NCBI GenBank assembly: GCA_017461775.1
Contig: JAFTXD010000144.1
Location: forward strand, 1 to 38,940
Direction of reading: 5' to 3'
Source: Lachnospiraceae bacterium
GTDB taxonomy: Bacteria; Bacillota; Clostridia; Lachnospirales; Lachnospiraceae
DNA: 38,940 nt
A program made the position numbers and the translations under genes. The notes under the pieces were generated by a model that was not told where the DNA came from, searched no databases, and saw only the letters and a program-made list of their open reading frames with translations. Positions 16,818 through 23,648 of this stretch are shown here, one piece after another. The number at the start of each line of letters is the position of its first letter. Position 1 is the stretch's first letter.

Positions 16818-16837
16818 GGGATTTGAGCAATAAAAAA

Positions 16838-16907
16838 GCAGATAACGGGAGTCGAACCCGCCTCTCCGGCTTGGGAAGCCAGCGTTCTACCGATGAACCA
16901 TATCTGC
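16838..16907 (-). tRNA. tRNA-Gly (anticodon CCC)
   Basis: The reverse strand folds as a standard 70-nt tRNA: a 7-bp acceptor stem (GCAGATA/TATCTGC), D stem GTTC/GAAC, anticodon stem CTGGC/GCCGG with loop TTCCCAA (anticodon CCC, reading GGG), a 4-nt variable loop and T arm GCGGG/CCCGT around TTCGACT. CCA is not encoded. A T-run lies directly downstream on the minus strand and can end transcription. Confidence 0.93.
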
Positions 16908-16915
16908 ATGAGATT

Positions 16916-16943
16916 ATTATAGCACTTAGGCAGGCAACTGCAA
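16916..16943 (-). promoter_or_regulatory. Promoter of tRNA-Gly
   Basis: On the minus strand TTGCAG (16938-16943), a 16-nt spacer and TATAAT (16916-16921), just upstream of the tRNA. Confidence 0.65.
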
Positions 16944-16998
16944 GTAAAAAATGAAAAGAAGGTCGCAGGAATAGACATAAAGAGAGGAAATAGACTAT

Positions 16999-18240
16999 AT
17001 GAAAGATGCAAGAAGCAGTTTTTTTAATGCGTTGATGAGAATTTTGGATAATGCAGAGGGAACAAGAGACACCACATACGGCCCCTTTAGCTTTCTTTGG
17101 GATAATTCCTATGTGAAAAAGGCTGTTGTCAGCAGCTTTGAAACAAGCACCAGTATTACCGGTCTGAAAATGTTTTTGGCAAAGAATGTTTTAAAAATGT
17201 ATACAGAAAGAAATAAGAGGAAAGAGGATAAGAAGGGGGGAGATATCACTCTGAGCCAGCTTACGGCAATTGTAAATGGGACTGCAAAGGATCATAAATA
17301 CTATATTGATTATACTATTTTAGATGATTGTATTGATATTGAAAAGAATAAGAAGGCTATGCTGGAAAAAATGCATGCACCTATCGATGATGCAGATATG
17401 ATCAAGTTTGTTCAAGACAGTAATATGTGGTTTCCTTACATTTTTGTGGACAGGCTTAGGGATGAGGTATGGTTTTGGCTGAGAGAATTTTTCAAGCTTT
17501 GTGACCAGAAAACCTGTAGTAACTGTGTAAACAAGAGTTTGGTTTATTTTAAATTTATCCAGGCTGTTGCGCTGTATGAGATTTTTTATATTGAGCTGGT
17601 GCAGGAATACGCGGCGGAGTATGTGGAGCAGGTGTTGTCCTTCCCAAAGAGTGCATTACAGAAAATGGAGAGCATTAATTGGCTGGTAGAGGGACTGGAA
17701 AAGGATGAACGAAATCAGCAGATGGAAAAGGTTTTGCAGACACAGGAGCTTCTTGAAGAGATAAAGGATATTTTTGGAGAAGACACAGAAGAGGAAAGCA
17801 TGGAAATGTGTATACATAAACTGCTGGTTTTTCAGCTGCTGGATATAGAATTTGCTGTAAGCCTTCTCGCCATGTGTGACTTGTTGATGATTTTTGAAGC
17901 CATGCATGTGTGTGACCCCAGTATGAGAGGGATGGAACACCTTAGTTTTGAGATTGGCAAAAGATTGGATAAAATTTTTGAAAAGGAGCTGGCGACTTTA
18001 GAAAACTCCAATGCAAAAAGATATAAGCGTTATCGGGAAGTGAACCTGAAGCTGGAGGAAATGCAGAAAAATCAGTTTCCGTCCCAGGAGGATTTGGACA
18101 TTGCAACAACAATTTACGCATTTATGGAGGAGCTTTGTAAGCCTGTGGGAATGCGGGATAGAGATCTGTTTAGAGGCTATGAGATGCTTTTGGCATATCC
18201 GGTTTACAGAGGTGCGGATTCGTTTGGGAAGAAGGAATAG
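16999..18240 (+). CDS. Unknown helical protein, paralog 2 of family Y
   Basis: 413 residues, full-length paralog of the protein at 13998-15209. The shared features are FSFLWD near residue 30, LDDC-DIEKN, the C-x4-C-x2-C cluster (CDQKTCSNC), the identical FIQAVALYEIFYIE, AMCDLLMIFEAMHVC and the IYAFMEELC/YPVY end. It differs mainly by an insertion near residues 72-85 (charged, KEDKKGG). GAGAGGAAA lies about 9 nt upstream of ATG. It begins a new gene group after the antisense tRNA and is followed 2 nt later by the large domain-X protein. No function is known to me. Confidence 0.85.
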   Translation: MKDARSSFFNALMRILDNAEGTRDTTYGPFSFLWDNSYVKKAVVSSFETSTSITGLKMFLAKNVLKMYTERNKRKEDKKGGDITLSQLTAIVNGTAKDHKYYIDYTILDDCIDIEKNKKAMLEKMHAPIDDADMIKFVQDSNMWFPYIFVDRLRDEVWFWLREFFKLCDQKTCSNCVNKSLVYFKFIQAVALYEIFYIELVQEYAAEYVEQVLSFPKSALQKMESINWLVEGLEKDERNQQMEKVLQTQELLEEIKDIFGEDTEEESMEMCIHKLLVFQLLDIEFAVSLLAMCDLLMIFEAMHVCDPSMRGMEHLSFEIGKRLDKIFEKELATLENSNAKRYKRYREVNLKLEEMQKNQFPSQEDLDIATTIYAFMEELCKPVGMRDRDLFRGYEMLLAYPVYRGADSFGKKE

Positions 18241-18242
18241 AC

Positions 18243-19976
18243 ATGGAAACTGTATTAAAGCACTGGTACATAGAAATGCAGTTCGGAGGTAGGACAAAGA
18301 TTGCCAGAGGAAATGTATTTCATTCTCCTAAATTTGTAAACAATCAAAATATATCAACGTCCAAAATCGCAAAAATTGTTAAAGACGATATTAGGGAGTG
18401 TTTAGAAATTCATACGAAAAACTCTATCTATTACTGCTATTGGAGAGACTGTGATTTTGAAAGCTGCCGTGCAGATAGCAAATATATACCGGATTTTGAG
18501 AAGTATCGGAAGCGCTATGTGGAGGAGGCATTGCTTCCGATAGAAAAAGATAGCATTGTACTTGTCTCTCGCAGTAGGGAGAATTATTTTCCCTATGTCT
18601 TTTATTGTCAGGAAAAAGGCGTGTGTATGCAGGATTTGTATCTGGAGAATGTACCGATTATTATCCCCTTGGATTCGAAAGATGAGGCACCTTTGGAGGC
18701 AGAGATTCGCTATAGTTATCAGCAAAGAAAACAGTATTGCATATACTACATGGATATACCGGATGGAGTGACCTTGTATGTGGAGAATCAAAGTGAAAAA
18801 GCAATTCAAGTCTGTAATGGTGGGGACATTATTGACATTGCAGCAGGAGCGCGCAAAGAGGTAATGACCGGCTACCAACCGGATTATTTGGAGCTTGCAA
18901 GGGATAGTAGAATGCTGCCAAAGAAGATGGAGCAGTTTGATGAGAGAGCTGTTATTCAGGAGCTGAATCATAATGGTGGTACAAATCTCTATAAAACATA
19001 TATGATTACCCGCAAATGGTATGAAAAGAATGAAGACGGGGTACAGGATGAGAGAATTCAGTTACTTGCCGCTGGTGCTGTGGCAATGGCGTTACTCACC
19101 CATAATTACGAGCTTGCAAAGCAGCTTGTGGAAGCAGGGGTCTCTTTTGCATTGGAAGATTCTATTATACTGCAGTTTTATAATACAAACGGACTGCGAA
19201 TGGCATCCACAGAGCTTGTACTGATGGAGTGGCTGGCAAGTAATTGGGAAATACCAGAGGATATATATACATTTCTTTGGTCCAAGGCAAGAGAGCATAG
19301 TATGCTACCATTACAGAGTCCGCTGGAGCTTCGGCTCAATTATGAGGCAGTGGGTGACAGCGTACATAATGATATGATAAAGCAGCTACTGATATTGGAC
19401 AAGGTATGGAAGGAGGCCGCTGCGGAGTATCTTATGGCAGTGGCAGGATATTTTTTGAAAACAAAGCTCTCACCAAGCGAGGAAGTGTGGGATATAATGT
19501 TCGAAAAATTTTTGGATATGCGAAGATGCCTGATACAAAAAATAGTTTCGTTTTATATGCCGTGCCACCGTTACGGAGGTAGGGAAAAGATCATAGCATT
19601 TTGGAAAATATATATGCAGCATGAGGAGGCTGAGCAGGTAAAAATAACGCAAATCTATGTATTCCGAGAACAGCTGTCGGATCTATGCTCGGAGAAGGAA
19701 GATATGACATGGTTTCTTTCCATGCTTTTGGAGAAGGGAAGTAGTTTTGAAGAGCTGGAGCTTGGTGCAAGAGATGCCTGCGTACGATTTTTGCTGTTGC
19801 ACAAAGAAACATGTAATTATGTATGGAGCAGTTTGCTTTCTACGGATTTTATTCCTGCCATATATGTGGATGATTATATTACCAGTGTAAAGAATTCCAC
19901 TAAAAAATATTTGATTCCCCTTCTCGTATCTGCAAAATTTAAGGCAAAGGAGAATCCGGCTAAGATGATAACATAG
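18243..19976 (+). CDS. Unknown two-part protein: domain X plus helical-repeat tail
   Basis: 577 residues. The first ~215 residues match the whole of the protein at 13148-13816 (domain X: ISTSK near residue 38, LEIHT, DSKD near 142, NQSE near 182). The rest is helical, with the segment MALLTHNYELAKQLVEAG near residue 280, which matches MALLMGEYELAIALCEAG in the 396-residue protein at 22458-23648; both resemble ankyrin/HEAT-type repeats. A fusion of two modules that occur separately elsewhere in the locus is the simplest reading. No signal peptide or membrane helix. It starts 2 nt after the previous stop, with AAGGAA as ribosome site. Confidence 0.85.
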   Translation: METVLKHWYIEMQFGGRTKIARGNVFHSPKFVNNQNISTSKIAKIVKDDIRECLEIHTKNSIYYCYWRDCDFESCRADSKYIPDFEKYRKRYVEEALLPIEKDSIVLVSRSRENYFPYVFYCQEKGVCMQDLYLENVPIIIPLDSKDEAPLEAEIRYSYQQRKQYCIYYMDIPDGVTLYVENQSEKAIQVCNGGDIIDIAAGARKEVMTGYQPDYLELARDSRMLPKKMEQFDERAVIQELNHNGGTNLYKTYMITRKWYEKNEDGVQDERIQLLAAGAVAMALLTHNYELAKQLVEAGVSFALEDSIILQFYNTNGLRMASTELVLMEWLASNWEIPEDIYTFLWSKAREHSMLPLQSPLELRLNYEAVGDSVHNDMIKQLLILDKVWKEAAAEYLMAVAGYFLKTKLSPSEEVWDIMFEKFLDMRRCLIQKIVSFYMPCHRYGGREKIIAFWKIYMQHEEAEQVKITQIYVFREQLSDLCSEKEDMTWFLSMLLEKGSSFEELELGARDACVRFLLLHKETCNYVWSSLLSTDFIPAIYVDDYITSVKNSTKKYLIPLLVSAKFKAKENPAKMIT

Positions 19977-20021
19977 GGAGCGTTATTTCGGATAAATCAT
20001 CTAAGGAGGAAATGGAAGCTA

Positions 20022-20081
20022 TTGGCAAGCGGAGTAGCGGTAAACGGTCAATATGTGAGAGCGCATGACCGATATATTTAG
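20022..20081 (+). pseudogene. Remnant of the small basic gene
   Basis: Between two genes a short frame encodes LASGVAVNGQYVRAHDRYI then TAG. It matches the last ~19 residues of the small gene at 13794-13967 (LAGGVSENGHYVRLHDRYI), and the DNA is nearly identical over the last 30 bases. There is no start codon or full-length frame upstream, so only the 3' end survives. Confidence 0.75.
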
Positions 20082-20168
20082 AGGAAGAAATCATGGAGAA
20101 AGAATTGGGGTGGATATCCTTGGGGAAGTGGGATGACCGCAGATAATACAACAAGGAGGAGCGCAATA

Positions 20169-20284
20169 ATGGAAGCAAGATGTAAATTTTTTTCAGATTT
20201 AATTGAAAAAATGTTCTTCGTGGATTCGAAGTAATGCTGGGATATCCGATTTACAAAGATCTTGGTGAAAGTAGGAAATCGTAA
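20169..20284 (+). pseudogene. Internally deleted third copy of family Y
   Basis: ATG 20169, with GGAGG upstream, begins MEARCKFFSDLIEKM, like the starts of both family Y proteins. After about 15 codons the sequence jumps, in another frame, to LRGFEVMLGYPIYKDLGES (20216-20272), which matches the C-terminal LRGLECMLGYPVYKELEK of paralog 1. About 1.1 kb of the middle is missing. The order remnant of small gene, then remnant of family Y, repeats that at 13794-15209. The rest of the 19977-20297 interval shows only a 17-codon frame at 20093 that I cannot assign. Confidence 0.8.
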
Positions 20285-20297
20285 GAGAGGGATTAAT

Positions 20298-21548
20298 ATG
20301 GATTTTAGAAAGAAATTTGTTTTTAAACAGAAATTTTTTGCATATGAGTTTTTAGTTCACGAATATAAAGATGGGAATTTTGAGTGTTGGTTTCAACCAG
20401 AAGGGTATCAGCAGGAGGGTTATGAATTAACTCCCAGATTGCTTCAAGTTGTAGACGGCAAGACATTAAAAAGAGCTCTCGAGTATATATCGGAAGAAGG
20501 TTACAGGGGGGTACCTAATGATGCCGGTTTCAGTAGTCCGTTTTGTTGTGATTATGGAGAAAGTAGTCCACTGTACACCAATCCATACCCTACAAAGAGG
20601 AGTCTCATATACTATGAATTGCCAAATATAGAAAAAAGATTCTCGGCCCTGCACGCAAGTGCTACGGAGTATCATAAAGCTACCATATTTTTGTCGGACT
20701 TAAAGGGAAAAATGTGCACAGTATTGCATCACTCTCCTACAGTTTTTCTTCTGTCCAGTCTAAATGAACCTGATGTTTACCATACTTATAGCGGAGAATT
20801 GGAACAATGGGATTTTTATCGCGAGCTGGATGACGCAAAGCTGTTTGCTGTTCCTATCGATGAGTATCAAGACTGCCAAGCTTTCTTCCGTTATTATCTC
20901 TGCGATGAGGAGGAATACGATAGTGGTGAATGCTATAATAAGTTAAAAATCGGTCAGGAATGGTGTTTTAATAAAAAAGATATTGCTTTGATGGATCCCC
21001 ATGATTTGTTATATTTCTTCTATTTGTATGAGGTCTATTTACTTGATTATTTATACACAAATGAAGAAATAACGGATCTTTCTAATGGTGATTATGATGA
21101 TTATAGCAAGATTGCTTGCGTTTTTTGGATTGCAGATGTAGAAGATGACCTTTATTTCCGGTTTTGTAAAAAATGGAATGATGAGTCCACCGGTAAGAGG
21201 TTTAAAGAACATTTGACGAACCTAATTCTAGAGGATTCCAAAGATGTATTTCGCAATTTAGGTAATAATAACTTTGGCAAATGTATGCAGCTTCGTTATT
21301 TGAAGCAGGTGCATTATGTTGTAAAAACAATGATTGCACCATTTAAGAGTATTTGGAGCAATATTTTGTACAATCCCAACGATGAAAAGCATGACTTTAA
21401 AGATGACACCAAAGAACTTTATGATTTTATCGAACGGCTTATAAATAAATATGGCATGTTACCTAGCTATAATGACCCAATAAGTAATGAGATTGCAAGA
21501 CTTGCAGAAGAAACTAAGAATTTGTTAGCTCCACCAAAGATGCAATAG
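20298..21548 (+). CDS. Unknown acidic protein
   Basis: 416 residues, rich in Tyr, Asp and Glu, no signal peptide or obvious membrane segment, and no family that I recognise. ATG 20298 is preferred over the upstream TTG/ATG at 20262 because GAGAGG stands 7 nt before it. The N-terminal half looks beta-rich with many aromatic residues; the C-terminal half is helical. A cluster of Cys (CCDYGE, CDEEEYDSGEC) may bind metal. The base composition is more AT-rich than in neighbouring genes, which hints at separate acquisition. It is closed by a long terminator. Confidence 0.8.
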   Translation: MDFRKKFVFKQKFFAYEFLVHEYKDGNFECWFQPEGYQQEGYELTPRLLQVVDGKTLKRALEYISEEGYRGVPNDAGFSSPFCCDYGESSPLYTNPYPTKRSLIYYELPNIEKRFSALHASATEYHKATIFLSDLKGKMCTVLHHSPTVFLLSSLNEPDVYHTYSGELEQWDFYRELDDAKLFAVPIDEYQDCQAFFRYYLCDEEEYDSGECYNKLKIGQEWCFNKKDIALMDPHDLLYFFYLYEVYLLDYLYTNEEITDLSNGDYDDYSKIACVFWIADVEDDLYFRFCKKWNDESTGKRFKEHLTNLILEDSKDVFRNLGNNNFGKCMQLRYLKQVHYVVKTMIAPFKSIWSNILYNPNDEKHDFKDDTKELYDFIERLINKYGMLPSYNDPISNEIARLAEETKNLLAPPKMQ

Positions 21549-21552
21549 ATTA

Positions 21553-21599
21553 TACTGTAGTATTGGAAGGTATTACCTTCGAATGCTACAGTATTTTTT
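21553..21599 (+). terminator. Terminator, copy 2 of the locus-specific family
   Basis: A stem of about 18 pairs with one mismatch around a 5-nt loop (TACTGTAG ... CTACAGTA), then six T. Its 3' arm and T-run equal those of the terminator at 15232-15268. Confidence 0.9.
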
Positions 21600-21707
21600 A
21601 CCTAAAATGCAGAAGGAGAAAGGGAATAGTCCGACGCAGGGGCGTAGTTTGCAGAGAGAACAGGGGTTAAAATAAGTAATGTAAATAGAGGGAAAGGGGG
21701 AAACAGG

Positions 21708-21869
21708 ATGGAAGTGATAAGAATATTTTTGGGAGTGTATTGTTTTTTGTCCTGTCTTGCATGTCCCATACATATGTGGCGATATCGTAAAAGTAAGGAA
21801 ATGGTTGAGATATATTTTTTGACATTTCTCATCTGCCTATTAGGGGTTGTTTCATTCTTTTTTCTGTGA
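21708..21869 (+). CDS. Small two-helix membrane protein (possibly the first part of a split gene)
   Basis: 53 residues: helix 1 IFLGVYCFLSCLACPI, a basic turn (RYRKSK), helix 2 VEIYFLTFLICLLGVVSFFFL, ending in TGA. A GGAAAGGGGG ribosome site is 7 nt upstream. The same reading frame stays open after the TGA to 22331 and encodes an acidic linker plus the domain annotated next, so this may be the N-terminal anchor of one protein split by a single stop codon. Confidence 0.65.
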   Translation: MEVIRIFLGVYCFLSCLACPIHMWRYRKSKEMVEIYFLTFLICLLGVVSFFFL

Positions 21870-22010
21870 AAGGAGAGGAGGCGGAATGATGAAGCAGAAT
21901 ACGGGTATCATGAGTTTGCAAAAAATGACACTGATAATCAGGAGGCGTGTCCACTTACTTCTGATGCAGAAGAGCTTTCAAGAGAGGTTCCTTGTCCGGA
22001 GGAGGAGGAG

Positions 22011-22331
22011 TTGATAGCTGGACTTGGAACGGAAGATGTAACGCTTAGCTTTGAAATACCGCTTGTTGCCAAGCGTGAATTTAAAACATACCATCATGTA
22101 TATAAGGTAGGGGATACCTTAGTTCTTATTCGAAAAGACTGGGATAAGAAGGTTAGAGAAGGATTCAATATGAGGCTGATGACACGGCTGGCTGTGAAGA
22201 AAAAGGTCTATTTAAATAGTGGGTACTGGTATGATGCTATATTAAAAATCATAGACTGCCGAGAGGAAAAATATCGGGAAATACTAACACCGGAGGCTTA
22301 CAGCCTTTATAAGGAAATGTGGAGTGAATAG
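22011..22331 (+). CDS. Unknown soluble domain protein (downstream half of a possible split gene)
   Basis: 106 residues from TTG 22011, preceded by a run of GGAGGAGGAG. The frame itself is open back to the TGA at 21867-21869, and the intervening 47 codons encode an acidic linker (NDEAEYGYHEFA ...). The domain has a beta-rich pattern (REFKTYHHVYKVGDTLVLIRK) and a helical C-terminus (TPEAYSLYKEM). I do not recognise it. Either it is translated separately or it is the cytoplasmic part of the membrane protein just upstream. Confidence 0.6.
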   Translation: MIAGLGTEDVTLSFEIPLVAKREFKTYHHVYKVGDTLVLIRKDWDKKVREGFNMRLMTRLAVKKKVYLNSGYWYDAILKIIDCREEKYREILTPEAYSLYKEMWSE

Positions 22332-22349
22332 CCCATTTGGATGAAGGAG

Positions 22350-22362
22350 AAGAATCCGACGG
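22350..22362 (+). repeat. Copy 2 of 13-nt repeat AAGAATCCGACGG
   Basis: Identical to 13028-13040; see that entry. Here it lies between a gene end and a terminator. Confidence 0.6.
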
Positions 22363-22391
22363 TAAGGGTACGAAAAATGCGTAAGAATATG

Positions 22392-22430
22392 ATACTGTAA
22401 CATCAGAAAATGGTGTTACAGTATTTTTTT
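22392..22430 (+). terminator. Terminator, copy 3 of the locus-specific family
   Basis: ATACTGTAACA and TGTTACAGTAT form a perfect 11-bp stem around an 11-nt loop, followed by T-run. It resembles the two earlier copies (TACTGTA start, TACAGTATTTTTT end). Confidence 0.88.
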
Positions 22431-22457
22431 GATGAGAAAATGGAGTGATTTATCCCT

Positions 22458-23648
22458 ATGGAAAACTATAGAGAGTACATGGAGTCTTGTCTTTCAAATG
22501 GTGAGAGGATGCCCTATCCCTATGAATTACACTGTATAGAACAAGTATTATCGAGGTTACAAGAGCTGCTGCTTGCTGCGGAGCCGGGATATGAAGCACC
22601 CTATATGCGGGAGGAAGCGTGCTTGCCTGAGCTGCTTTGGATAATCGCAGAGGGAGAAGTGCAGGAAAAGGGTTTTTATAGCTGGAATAAACCGGAGGGG
22701 GAGTTGGCGGTGGTTGCACCTCCCGGCCTTATGGCACTTCTAATGGGGGAATATGAACTGGCTATAGCACTTTGTGAAGCTGGGTTTGGCGGTGGTAGAA
22801 ATGATATTGCCTCTGAGCTTAGGCAGGAAGGGCAGACCTCCTTTCTGGGAGGAGGCTCCATCCGTTTTTGTGAGGCGTGTCTTTTGTGCCGGGATATGAC
22901 GAAAGAGCAGATTGCTTATTTTAAGGGGAAGGATTTTCTGGATGTTCTGAACCTTTGGCGGGAAAATGGAGACCAGTTTGCGGATGTATGCTTTTTTGTG
23001 GATAAACAGGTAGTGTGGGAGAATTTGTTTGGGATTTTGCAGAGAGTGAAGGAGGACGGGGAAGTATATGGTGATGTGGAGGATGTCCTCATCCTGATTT
23101 TATGGTACGCCTTGCGGATGGAGATGGATGTGGGAAATCCGACCTTTTGGTTAAGGCTATACAGCTTGTTTGCAGAGTCCGAGGTCTTGCCGGCGATTCC
23201 TCACACGCTTCACGCCTATGCAAAGGCTTACTACAGGGGTGAGGCGGGAATTTATAAGGAGCAGCATAGACTGCTTAACGGTATGGATATGTATTTTCGA
23301 TTTGCGGAGGCTATTAATATTCAGCATGTGGAGCTTTATATAACGGAGATTATTTTGAAGAAATGCGGCACCGGGAAAAAGGCAAGAGAATTTCGGCGGG
23401 TATATTTTTCTGTAATGAAGAAAATCGAGGGAGATATCACGGCAGAGTGGCTGGAGCATATGTTAGAGCTACTGAAAACAAAAGATTTTCCGCTGTTAGA
23501 GCAGGCGTTTCGAAGCGGCTTTCTGCGGGATGACTGTGTGGAGGATTATATCAGGTATTTCTTCCGGCATAAGGAGTATGCAGGGATAATACCTTATCTG
23601 CTACAGAGAAGGTGGAGAACGAAGGAGGATGCAAATGGGTGTGTATAG
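22458..23648 (+). CDS. Unknown helical-repeat protein related to the tail of the 577-residue protein
   Basis: 396 residues, helical, no signal peptide. Near residue 94 the segment MALLMGEYELAIALCEAG matches MALLTHNYELAKQLVEAG of the protein at 18243-19976, and the overall helix pattern is similar, so both share an ankyrin/HEAT-like scaffold. No enzyme motif is visible. It begins the gene group that continues with the two AAA+ ATPases and the VWA protein, overlapping the next start by 14 nt. A scaffold or adaptor for the ATPases is a reasonable guess, not shown by sequence. The ribosome site is weak (GGAG, 12 nt). Confidence 0.82.
   Translation: MENYREYMESCLSNGERMPYPYELHCIEQVLSRLQELLLAAEPGYEAPYMREEACLPELLWIIAEGEVQEKGFYSWNKPEGELAVVAPPGLMALLMGEYELAIALCEAGFGGGRNDIASELRQEGQTSFLGGGSIRFCEACLLCRDMTKEQIAYFKGKDFLDVLNLWRENGDQFADVCFFVDKQVVWENLFGILQRVKEDGEVYGDVEDVLILILWYALRMEMDVGNPTFWLRLYSLFAESEVLPAIPHTLHAYAKAYYRGEAGIYKEQHRLLNGMDMYFRFAEAINIQHVELYITEIILKKCGTGKKAREFRRVYFSVMKKIEGDITAEWLEHMLELLKTKDFPLLEQAFRSGFLRDDCVEDYIRYFFRHKEYAGIIPYLLQRRWRTKEDANGCV

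Noticed and set aside
20093-20146. 17-codon frame MEKELGWISLGKWDDRR
   Set aside because: It is too short, matches nothing else in the window, and lies among gene remnants; probably decay.
21886-22014. 42-residue Arg-rich frame with a good ribosome site between the split gene halves
   Set aside because: It is in a different frame from the linker, which has the more natural acidic composition; the GGAGG-rich sequence creates both the Arg codons and the apparent site.
15232-22430. Three similar hairpins as a possible CRISPR-like or repeat array
   Set aside because: They are kilobases apart, each followed by a T-run at a gene end, so they are terminators; there are no spacers or cas genes.
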